From Diphasiastrum complanatum (lineage: Eukaryota > Streptophyta > Lycopodiopsida > Lycopodiales > Lycopodiaceae), in the NCBI GenBank assembly GCA_029204225.1, contig CM055113.1:129001-193000 (forward strand): a stretch of DNA of 64,000 nt. Reading direction: 5' to 3'. Shown in pieces: positions 44,801 to 54,313 of the stretch (its first letter is position 1; every line of letters begins with the position of its first letter). Under the pieces are notes generated by a model, which was not told the origin of the DNA, did not search any database, and saw nothing but the letters and a program-made list of their open reading frames with translations. The position numbers and the translations under genes are program-made.

Positions 44801-45269
44801 GCAAGGTCTCCGTAGCACTTGAAATCATCAAAAACGGATAGGTAATTCAAAAGTAGTTTTCAGCCATAGCACATAATAGGGAAACATGAAGAACAAGATG
44901 ATGGTGTCCCACGAGTAGAGAGAGAATAGAATAGAAATTAATGTCTGTAGAGGAGGAAACAAATTCATTTACCATGTAGTATATCAATTTGGTTTCCATA
45001 CAAGAGTTTTCTCATGAAGAGAAGACAAATACTATTTTCATGCAAGAGATTTCTGAAGAAGAGAAACTACTTGCTCAATATCTCAATTATGACTTGCAAG
45101 TCAATTAGGTCAATGAAGATTCAAAGATTCAAAGAATGACGAACTTCTATAAAAAACAGAAGTGCCCAGAGAGTTGTCAGCTAAAAAAATTCACTCGCTA
45201 CTTCAAGAAATTCTTTCACAGCTCGATAGTCCCCTTGAATAGCATCATCCTCAGCTTTTCTCCACTTTT
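44800..45269. other. Non-coding DNA downstream of the kinase-like gene
   Basis: No motif recognised. It probably includes the 3' UTR of the minus-strand gene ending at 45270. Confidence 0.4.
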
Positions 45270-47218
45270 GCTACTTAGTGAACTGTTCATTCCAGAAGGC
45301 TAAAAGAGCACTGACGTCAGATTCAATATCCAGCAGTTTTGCCTTCAAATGTTCATGAAAAAAAATAAACAAACACCATATCAGAGACACCAAATCGTCT
45401 CCAGGTTCATAGCAAACCTCGTCACTTTTCAAGAGCTCATTCAGTATTCGATCAGAAGCAGTCTTGATACTCCCACAAAATTTTGTTCTCGTTTTACTCC
45501 GTTCAGCATACCAATATAAAGAGTCTCTGTTTGCCATCATCAGAGGTTCCAATCATAAGATTTTCAAGCCTGATGTCCCTATTCACCAGTAATCTTCCAT
45601 GAGCAGCTTGCAAAATATCTACAAGATCTGGAAGTGATTTTTGCAAGTCATATTTCCGGAGAAGCGGACCAGTAAAACGGTCACCAACAGGTGATATAAG
45701 CATATATGGGGCTAGTACTTCCTGGTGACGGGTGGGTATCCCATTAATGCCTTTGGGCTTTTCCAGATAATAGACATCATTAGAAAGGTCAAATGATTCC
45801 TTGGGAGCTTTCAGGGCATATTTTGTGCCTTCAAACCACACTTCATGCACAACACTAGTTCTACCCTCCCCAAGAAGGCCTAACCACCTGCATCCAGTTG
45901 GAAGGACAAGACGTTCCCCATCGGAGAGCATACCCAACTCCTCCGGTTTCATAACCAACAATTTACATAGGCTTTCTCTTACACGACCATATTTTGGGCT
46001 CCGAGAAATATATCCTTCCGCACTCAATCGAAACCAGCTAATTTCAAGCAAATCAGTGATCCCTAAATATACGAATTTTCTCATAGATCCAGCTAGAGAT
46101 AGGAAAGCTTCCCCATAAATTAGTAATTTACTAATACCAGAAACATGATCATACTTTATTCTCGAACCTTCAGAGTGCAGGCTAATAATAGCCCCTGTCG
46201 CATCACACGTTGCTAAACTAGAATCTTCAACTGATTTTAGCGTCAGTAGCAGGTCTGGTTTGTAGCTCCTCGGGCCACAAACACTGGTTCTATTGGTTAC
46301 ATCTAGAAACTTAAAGACGCACCAATCTGGAAAGGTGATTTCTTCAAGCATCGCCAGCATGGCTTGTTCGGGAGAAAATTTGTTCTTTCCAGGAACACAT
46401 TCCTTCCATACCCTTTCCGGCCAAATCTCATTCGCTTCATCACTAGTGAGTGGAGCTGCCAAGGATACAACGTTAGATGTATCCCGAGCCATTTCAGCTT
46501 TTCCTCTATGGGGCACACCAGCCCAAGGTCCTGCAAAATATCCAATGTGTTTCATAATAAAAGATTTCCATTAGAAAAAATTGTCAAGGAAAAGGAGTAG
46601 AAAAAACGAAAATTCTACCTTCTCGCTCACATTGGACATACTCAGTTAGAAGAAGCTGAAGTGCTTCTAATGCCCTCTCAGTAATCTCGGAAGGAGCTTC
46701 TTCAAGGAGGATTCTATGTCGTCTGGCTTAGAAGTGGAAAAGAGCGCGTGCAATAAGCTAATATTCGCTTTCCAGACTTGCCCTACCTCATCGTCGTCAA
46801 GTTCGCCAATCTTCCTGTTTAATTCATGCCAATGTTCCGACAACGTAGCCTCTAAGACCTCATTAGGTGAGCCAAGAGATATTGATGAGCCACCATCTCT
46901 TGATAACCTGGAAAAATTTTGAACCCATTTTTCTTTAGCTTTGGCAGCCTCCATCGAGTGCAGCAACCGGGGTGATTTTCTACGACATACATCTTCAGAA
47001 CCTTTTGAACGTTTACGATTTATCTGAGAACCTGCACCTTTGGATTTACCTTTAGAACTGTGGGAGCGAGAACGACCTAGCAGAGAAGGATCGTTTGCAA
47101 AGAGCGCCTCTTCCATCTCTGCCTCTCCACCTCCAATAATCTCCTCAGTCTCCACCAAATCATCGCATTGCTCTCCCAACAGAGGATCGCCATTTAGGCG
47201 CGAAGATAGCACACGCAT
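45270..47218 (-). pseudogene. Two-exon protein-kinase-like gene, probably broken
   Basis: Exon 1 is 47218 to about 46621, with start MRVLSSRLNGDPLLGEQ, then an acidic region, a basic S/K/R-rich stretch and helical KEKWVQNFSRL. An 88-nt GT-AG intron follows (about 46620-46533), then exon 2 to the stop near 45270. Exon 2 has an N-terminal region of unknown fold (SYKPDLLLTLK), then a kinase N-lobe: Gly loop LGEGRTSVVHEV, Lys in KYALKAPK, and a catalytic loop NRDIRLENLM. The C-lobe (FCGSIKTASDRILNELL, YEPGDDLVSLIWCLF) is in another frame. A 1-nt shift near 46700 in exon 1 and a loss of about five bases near 45515, exactly where the DFG-equivalent (probably DWG) should be, break it. The arrangement recalls atypical kinases of the FunK1/Crinkler-associated kind, low confidence. 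Intron presence excludes a retrocopy. Confidence 0.62.
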
Positions 47219-47266
47219 GAGAACCTAAGCATTAAATGCAGTGCTCGAAAAACTACAAGGCACTGG

Positions 47267-47270
<4 letters not shown>

Positions 47271-47331
<61 letters not shown>
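47271..47331. repeat. (CT)n microsatellite upstream of the kinase-like gene
   Basis: About 60 bp of uninterrupted CT, 53 bp upstream of the start codon; on the gene's strand a GA-run, as is frequent in plant 5' UTRs and core promoters. Confidence 0.9.
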
Positions 47332-47333
<2 letters not shown>

Positions 47334-48735
47334 CTGGCCGCATGCATTGTGCTCACGCTCTTTTTTTTTGCAGTTCGGTTGGTTTCCTACAGTTTCTTAT
47401 TTCAACCGGTTTTCATCTTTTTCAACCTCCAAGTTCCTACAACTTTTAAAACTGGTCGGTTTTCCATTCAAGCTCAAAAGCACAATTGCAGATTATTTAT
47501 GGAGATTCTCTTAAAAAATCAATCTTGTGCAATTAGAAACTTGGTAAAAAAATCAAAATAGTCAACAACCCTTGATAAAAAACATATATTTTAAGCTTTT
47601 TAAGCTAAGTTTATAGAAAACAAAATGAGACATTAATGTTGTTTATTGTAACTTGTATATCTAGTTTTTAAATTTTAATATAAATTAAAAGTGATTCAAT
47701 AAATTATATCAAACTATTCTAAAAATGTTCCTCCTACTTTTGCATTCAGTAGGTAAGTTTCCTGCTACTCACATTTTTAGCCGGTTTTCAGACTTTGAAT
47801 TTCCTACTTGTTTCAAGATCAAGAAAAAAAAGAGGCACAGCAAACTCAACACACAAGATATTGGATCAAATTAGGTCCAAACTTATTAAAAATTATGCAA
47901 GGATTAAAGTTAGATGTAACCCTAAGCGAATCGGCCAAGTCCAATATGAATTATGGTTGTAAAAATGGAATTCCAGCACAGAGAAATGACTGGAAGTTAG
48001 CCGATTAATCCAAATTGAGTGTCGATCCTCAATGAAAAGATAGTTTTTTTTATCACTTTGGGTAAGTCCGAATGATTGTTGGATCATAGAAATCATCTAA
48101 AGATGATTTAGAATGATACTAGAGTGATAGAGCTTTGAATAGGGGGATTAGGGTTTCGAACCCAACAAATAATGTAGGAATCGTTGAGAGGAACTAAATC
48201 TCGAAATGAAAGAAAAAAGAGCCATGATTCTAGTAAATAAAAACCCATTTTAACAGTAACAGACCATCATATTTTTCCACAAGGACTTGGCTCAGAAAAA
48301 CAAGCAGGAATGGTGTATACTACTACGACATGAAAATAGCACAACCACCAATTGGATGCACTGGAAAAAACCTGTCCACAATTCGATTTTAGAGTTGAAT
48401 TTCACAGGTAACCAGAATAGATGTTTTGGGAACATAAATAATGTTGTAAGCTTGTCTCGAAATAGGGTTGTAAAAAACATCGGGATATTGGCTCGTCCCT
48501 TTCTAGTGGGATACACCGACCCATAATTTGAAAATATACTACAATTTCGAAATCCTTCGTTTGAGTTCAAGTGTTACTTGTCTAGATAATAATAAACTCT
48601 GGTGCAATGATTATTTATAATTCCTACTTTTTCGGTCTAGTCTATGGGATGCCTGAGTCGCATATGCATCCAAAGAAAAATTGCGCGAGTAAAACAAAAT
48701 TGTATTTTTTTGCCCAAAAATTATGAAAGATGTAT
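47332..48735. other. AT-rich DNA, nothing recognised
   Basis: No convincing frame or repeat. A + strand open stretch at 48287-48526 has no motif I can name. Confidence 0.4.
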
Positions 48736-49012
48736 GATGTTTAAAACAAATTTTTTTGACATTTTTGCCAAAGACTAGCCAAAAATATCCACGATTTTTT
48801 GGCAAATATATTTTGCAAATTTTTGTCCAAAAATTTGCGGATATTTTTCCCAATTTTTTGGCAAATTTTTGCCACAAATGCGGAGAATATCCACCATACT
48901 CTGGCTTTCTTTTTGGGAATTTCAGCTAGAAAAAATTGTGGATATTTTTTGCAATTTGCTGGCCCAAACAAATTGCGGAAAATATCCACAATTTTTTTCC
49001 AATTCTTGGGCA
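48736..49012. repeat. AT-rich foldback/direct-repeat cluster
   Basis: Repeated words ATATCCAC, GCAAATTTTTG and CAATTTTTTGGC occur in both orientations. The clearest hairpin is 48939-48993, where GTGGATATTTTTTGCAATTT faces AAATTGCGGAAAATATCCAC across a short loop. It could be a MITE or several. Confidence 0.5.
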
Positions 49013-49262
49013 AATCTGACCTCAATTTTCTCTGTGAATTCATCAATGGTATCATAGCCTCAATTGAAAATCTCTCTCTTAGTGGTTTCGTTAGGGTATG
49101 CGATTTTCTATCGATTTCGTCCCTAAGTGGGCTTTTGAAATCTTTTGTACCCAAAGATCCCGGTATACTTCTATGTAAAGCCCATCTCTTTCTTCAATCC
49201 TTGAAACAAAAATAGGAAATGATAGGATTTAGTTAACTCTCCTTTCCCCTTGTATATGTGAA

Positions 49263-49495
49263 AGATGCGTCATGGGGAAACATCACAGGGAAGCGTTCAA
49301 GAAGGGTGGAGCTGCAGAGCGAAGAAACCACTAGATCTCATTCATAGTCATTTTTGCGGCCCAATGAAGACCATGTCAATAGGTGGAGCCTATTATTTCC
49401 TGACGTTTATTGATGATTTCTCCAGGAGGACATGAATCTACTTCTTGAAGAACAAATCTGATGCCTTTGATCGCTTCAAGGAAACACTTTTATGA
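49263..49495 (+). pseudogene. copia integrase fragment
   Basis: The + strand reads KPLDLIHSHFCGPMKTMSIGGAYYFLTFIDDFSRRT then a TGA where W is expected, and IYFLKNKSDAFDRFKE. The first catalytic Asp (HSDxCG) is His-Ser-His here. No other parts of this element are recognised nearby on this strand. Confidence 0.78.
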
Positions 49496-51589
49496 TATTA
49501 GATACAAATCTTCTTACATTCATATCGGGACAGTTAGATTAATGTGTGAATTTGTGATGTGAGTAAATGTTTCAATAAATGTTTAATTTTTATCTTTATG
49601 TGAATGTTTATTACCGTGATAATAACTAGCATACATGCATTGAAAATTTCAATAGATATTATAAAAATTTGGTACAAGCAATAGAAATTTCAATTCTTAC
49701 GATATATACAACTTTTGGCTTTTTGTCTTTAGAAGACGAATTTGGACTTGAAAATTTAAAATTGCTAAGTACCAGCTTGTTATTGGGTTCACGTGAAGAA
49801 ATCTGACATGATAAAATTTATTTATGATTATTATTCCATTGTATTAGACAACATAATAACCCAAACATAGTTGTTTTTCTTATAATGGGTTTAATACTTT
49901 GATTACAAAATATGTCCGTCATTTTGAAAATTTTGGCATGGATTCAAGAATATGCCCGATCAATATTCACGAGTATTTTATAAAAAAAAGTACATGTTTT
50001 ATCAAGAGAAAGCAAAACCATGCTTAAACAAGAACTTTAAAATGCAACTAATGAAATCATAATAATGTCTGATAACAAATAATTGCCAAATAAAGTTGCG
50101 CTAAGAGAGTAATAACTCACACGAATTGTTCAAAGATATCTAGATGACCAAAGTTGTGTCACAATAACTCACATCCAAAGTTAATCAGACAGTGCTTTTA
50201 AGTACATAAGAGAAAAGATTCGACATATGTCGTGATTGATTAAGAGTTTGGGGTTGTTCTTCCAGGTTTGGCTATTGAATGTTGTTGGTTGCAAAATTCA
50301 TCAGGCTATCATTTGGTAGAACATCAACACAATAACACTAGTGCAAAAATAACAAGCAAAAAATATTCATGAAAATGAAAGATTTTTCAGGAAAATCATT
50401 GCATGGCCTCCCTTTATAGTCAATAGTGCTTCAAATGTAGTAGAGCTAAAACAAGAATATTTTATAAGATTGTGAATGAAGTAAATAATAATGAACACAA
50501 ACTACATTCGAAAGTCCTTAGATAGCTGACATTCGGCTTAACCTTATGCCATGCTTTGTAAGGAGTTTTGTGATCAACAACTTTCGTGCTTGATCGATTC
50601 AAAAGATAGTTAGCTGTAAAAACATTAACTTGCTTGAACTTTGACTTCCTCTTGAAACATTGAGAGACATAGTGCCCCTTCTTGCCACATGAAAATAAAG
50701 TAACATTGCTTAGTTTCTTCTTTGGTTTGGATGTGCTAGGATCCTCCTCGGACCACCACCCCAAAATTCAATCTGGGGAGTGCCATACACCAACCTGACT
50801 TTGACTCGTATACACGTTATAAACTTGCAAAATCAAATGCGATTTCATTTTGAACTCGTTTGGCCCATATGCCTTATGTGGCTAGAATGCAGCTAGAAAT
50901 TCCATGTGAAATGACCAAATTGGGACCATTGTATGAATTGGCCTTACTTGATCAAATGGACTTTGTTCTCTAAGAACTTTGTATCACGACTATTAGACAT
51001 CAACAAAACGAGCCTATCACCATTTCTTAAACTATTCCCAATACAGATAGGCTTGTGTGTCGGTGTGCCACAATCGGGGTCAACGAAACTATCTTAGAGA
51101 AAAATTGCCATGAAGGGGTTTTTGCCTTGGCAATTTGCTCTTGGTGACTAAAGTACTCTAAACCAATATCATCACTACTTCGTAGGACCACCATGAATAT
51201 TATGTAGGGCTAGTCACTACGTCGAATTAGCTCAGTTTATTAAAAAATGCCAAATATACTAAAAAATCAGTGTTAGAATTTTCTCTATCAACTAGTTTTG
51301 GAGATGAGAGAGGGTGATTTTACTTAACAACTATATCAACCTTCAAGCCTTTGTTTTTTGAGCGCTGTATGTTCCTATCAAAAGTCTATAGATAGATATG
51401 ACTAACTGATTCTCTTTGGGTCCAAACCATGGCTTCTTACCAAAAAGAACTTCAAATGAACTTTTTTGACAAAATTTTCCTTAAGTTATGAAAAGGGGAC
51501 ATTGAAAAAAAGTTATTGTCATCAAGTATAAGATCAAATGATGATCTCATGGCCTCACACGTGTGAAAACCAGTGAGTGTACGACGGCC
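49496..51589. other. AT-rich DNA with copia debris
   Basis: Apart from the fragment at 50462-50764, I recognise no gene or repeat. Confidence 0.4.
50462..50764 (-). pseudogene. copia gag knuckle joined to integrase C-terminal part
   Basis: A 100-codon frame: KPKKKLSNVTLFSCGKKGHYVSQC (knuckle whose first Cys is Ser: FSCGKKGHYVSQC) runs straight into ANYLLNRSSTKVVDHKTPYKAWHKVKP and SYLRTFEC, normally about 400 residues further on in integrase. Protease and the integrase core are deleted. Confidence 0.72.
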
Positions 51590-52068
51590 TGTTAACAGAG
51601 AATATGATTACTTATGAAAAACTAAGCATTCATGCATACAGATCATACATAAGAGAGTGAAAACACAAATTAGATCTCCCAAAAATTGCTTCTTCATTAA
51701 CCGCCAAATGGATCCCAAATGGATCATATATACAAATGATGCAAGCTCTCTCTTGAGCACTCTCCACACGTGTCGAACCTCTCATGGGACCAGGTTTCAA
51801 CATTCTTGGCTGAGATTCCAGTCATTTGCCACATCACCTTTTGGAGGGTAGTGTTGACCTTCTAGAATCCTATATTCTAGGAATTGGCTCCTACAAAGTA
51901 GGGAATATTAAATTTGTCCCATATAAAAACTATATTCAATGGTTATGAACATGTACACATGTACTTCACACGTGTGGACAGGCCCACACACGTGTGGATT
52001 CACCTAGTTAGCATCACCTCGTTAGCACGAAAATAACTTTTACAAGCTAGAAATTGGCAATTTTAACA
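51590..52068 (-). repeat. LTR-F (copia-type 3' LTR or solo LTR)
   Basis: TGTTAACAGAG...ATTTTAACA, TG...CA with TGTTAA/TTAACA ends. Directly right is CTCCTCCTCACTTTCTAG, i.e. a minus-strand polypurine tract, so it behaves as a 3' LTR of a minus-strand element. It contains four ACACGTGT-type palindromes. Confidence 0.6.
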
Positions 52069-52690
52069 CTCCTCCTCACTTTCTAGCTTGGATGATCATA
52101 TTTTTAAGTCTCGTTGCATATTAAGAAGCTGATGATGCCATTGTGAGAGGTGTGGATTATATACTATCAACATTTGTCGTTCTAGGGCTTTCACATGAGC
52201 TTTTTGCTCATTCCCCTTCATAAAGAAAAGATTTTATGTCTACGTTTGGAGCAACATCAACGCATGCTGATCACAAAACATACGACGTCCCTTGATTCCG
52301 TGAGATAAATCAATTGGTAAAGCAAATTGTCCCACTTCTCAAAGTATTCGGAGTAGATTTTTCACTTTATTGAAATAGAAAAGATCCGCATTAGATGTTT
52401 ACATTCTAAAATATCAACCTAGTCCAAATTAACATATTGAGGATAGAAATTTTCTTATTGTTGCTATGAAAATTCATGATATTTCAATATACTGGAAAGA
52501 CAGCCTTTCCACAACCAAATCTACTCAAAAATTTGCAACAAACAAAGAACTGAAAGTAGGAGCACAAGATGTCTTTCAATCTGCAACCAAAGTGCCCAAA
52601 AGATAATGGATAGATGGCTATCTTTCTACACAAAAAAACCAGCTTCTTAAAAATTAGGTTAGCTTCGATTGAAGCCTACACGGAAACCCG
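52069..52690 (-). other. Remnant interior of element F and unassigned DNA
   Basis: After the PPT the minus strand has weakly copia-like codons (KQFALPIDLSHG, RRMFCDQHA) with stops. Beyond about 52350 nothing is recognised. Confidence 0.35.
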
Positions 52691-53133
52691 ATTAGGAAGC
52701 CAAATAGTGTGATCAACACACACTCCAATAGGGCTGTTGAAAGCGCCGCACTACTTGCTGAGAATTTGCAAATTTCCGGCCACAAGTTGACCTAACCCTA
52801 AATAGGGTTTGCTGAATTTTGGGCGCCTTTCTACACAAATGCAAACCTGAAAACAAAAACAGCAAGATAAGGAGACACCACAACCAAAAACTTGCTGAAA
52901 ACTGGTTGCATAAAAATCAGATTTGAGATTCTGATTTTTGGGTGCCAAAAATTGCTCCTCCAAGATCTCTGATGGTCGCCCTCCTTCAACCTGAAAAGAG
53001 ACAAAAAAGCTGATCCAAACTCCACTTGAAAAGATCAGCAAGATGCTGAAATTTCACAACAAAAAGCAGAGAAGCTCCTCTTTTGGTAGGGCGCCAACAA
53101 ACAAGCTTGTTGCAGATCCGGTAGCTCTGATAC
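52691..53133 (-). other. copia D leader and PBS half
   Basis: Untranslated leader ending at gctctgatac (53124-53133). The remaining PBS bases CA and the D 5' LTR resume after A5 at 59524. The leader contains two GGCGCC words (about 52823, 53093). Its left boundary is not defined. Confidence 0.55.
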
Positions 53134-53491
53134 TGTAATAGATCCTAACACCACAGTAGGGCAAACACTAATTGATCCACCCAACCTTGCCTACTCCCTG
53201 ATATAGAGTAAGCCCCTCCTAGCCCAGTGTGAGGACTGGTAGCATGCTACTGCCAAGTGTCGGCCACGTGGCACTGACGTGGCCGACTGCACGTCGGGAC
53301 CCAACTGGGGGCCCTATCCTGCTGACAGGGTCCCTAGGCTGTGTTAGGCCCGCCATGGCTATGGACCGTGCTGGGGCACACTACTCACACTGTCTTGCCC
53401 TCTTGGTCATGTACGCTGGACACGACCCTGACTGTGGTATCTGACCTATCTGTGTTCTCTAGGGTTCGGCACTGGTTACGAGCTCGTAACA
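53134..53491 (-). repeat. LTR-A, 3' LTR of A5
   Basis: TGTAATAGATCC...GCTCGTAACA. It shares private variants with its partner (AATTGATCC, GCCCTCTTGG). It holds an 11-bp inverted repeat gtcggccacgt/acgtggccgac (53259-53269 and 53277-53287) with a CACGTGGC word, and a TATA-like CTATATC on the minus strand at about 53200. Confidence 0.92.
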
Positions 53492-53504
53492 CTCCCTCCC
53501 CCTT
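53492..53504 (-). promoter_or_regulatory. Polypurine tract of A5
   Basis: The minus strand reads AAGGGGGAGGGAG immediately before the 3' LTR. It primes plus-strand DNA synthesis. The same tract is present in A1 and absent from A'. Confidence 0.85.
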
Positions 53505-54306
53505 AAGAACCGTCTTGGTCCTCTAAGACAAAGTCTGGAAAAATCTTGCGAAGGACGCTGCCTCTTTCCCAAGTGGCATTCTCAACAGGCTGATCATTCC
53601 ACTTAACCAGATATTCTCGGTATAGAGTATGACGAGTCTGCGTCTCTCTACTATCAAGAATCTCCTCTGGTTCATGTGGAGGTTGTTGAGGATCCAATGG
53701 GAGAACTAGAACACTGTCCCCTACCAGATTGTCTGATCTGGTTAAGGCTTTTCGTAACTGACTTACATGAAAGACTGGAAAAACCTTACTGTTGTGTGGG
53801 AGTTCTAGTTCATAGGTGACCTCGCCTAGTCTCCTACTGATGGTAAAGGGACCACAATACCTTGGAGACAACTTAGCACACACTCCTGATTTGAGGGTTT
53901 TAGAGTCAACTGGGACTCTCAAGTAGACTTTCTCACCAGTGGAGAACTGCACATCCCGTCTGTGTGGATCTGCATAATGCCTGGCTCGATCCTGGGATTG
54001 TCTAATGCTACGCTTAGCATGTTCTATCATCTGGTTTAGGTCTTCTAAAAAGTTTCTGGCTGCTTCAACTTTTTCTTGTTTAAACCCTACAGCTGTGGGT
54101 GAGCGTGGCTGAAAACCGTACATCAGCATAAATGGGCTGTATCCCGTAGCTGAATGTTTGGTATTGTTGTAAGCAAACTCTAATATTGAGAGATACTCCT
54201 CCCAATTAGTCTGCCTCTTGCTGACGTATGCACGAAGCATATCCTCCAGCACTTGATTTACCCTTTCTGTTTGACCGTCCGTCTGTGGATGGTCAGTGGT
54301 ACTCAT
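53503..54306 (-). CDS. A5 integrase C-terminus and chromodomain
   Basis: A 267-codon frame beginning MSTTDHPQTDGQTERVNQVLEDML with the third catalytic acid. SATGYSPFMLMYGFQPRSP, then the GEKVYLRVPVDS/KLSPRYCGPFTISRRLG C-terminal DNA-binding block follow, then VFPVFHVSQLRKAL. The chromodomain is LYREYLVKWNDQPVENATWERGS near residue 235, ending DFVLEDQDGS. It is separated from the core only by the 2-bp loss upstream. Chromodomains of this group bind modified histones in related elements. Confidence 0.88.
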   Translation of the reverse strand: MSTTDHPQTDGQTERVNQVLEDMLRAYVSKRQTNWEEYLSILEFAYNNTKHSATGYSPFMLMYGFQPRSPTAVGFKQEKVEAARNFLEDLNQMIEHAKRSIRQSQDRARHYADPHRRDVQFSTGEKVYLRVPVDSKTLKSGVCAKLSPRYCGPFTISRRLGEVTYELELPHNSKVFPVFHVSQLRKALTRSDNLVGDSVLVLPLDPQQPPHEPEEILDSRETQTRHTLYREYLVKWNDQPVENATWERGSVLRKIFPDFVLEDQDGS

Positions 54307-54313
54307 ATTAAGT

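Noticed and set aside
47236-47561. Poly-Leu/Ser frames over the CT microsatellite
   Set aside because: They are the translation of (CT)n, not a gene.
48287-48526. Possible organelle-derived insert at 47.8-48.6 kb
   Set aside because: The composition suggested plastid DNA, but no plastid or mitochondrial gene could be recognised.
53229-53526. Recurring 60-90-codon open frames inside every LTR-A (MRTGSMLLPSVG..., MLGPPWLWT...)
   Set aside because: They repeat at each LTR on either strand and coincide with its GC-rich inverted repeats; there is no family motif, and LTR identity explains their conservation.
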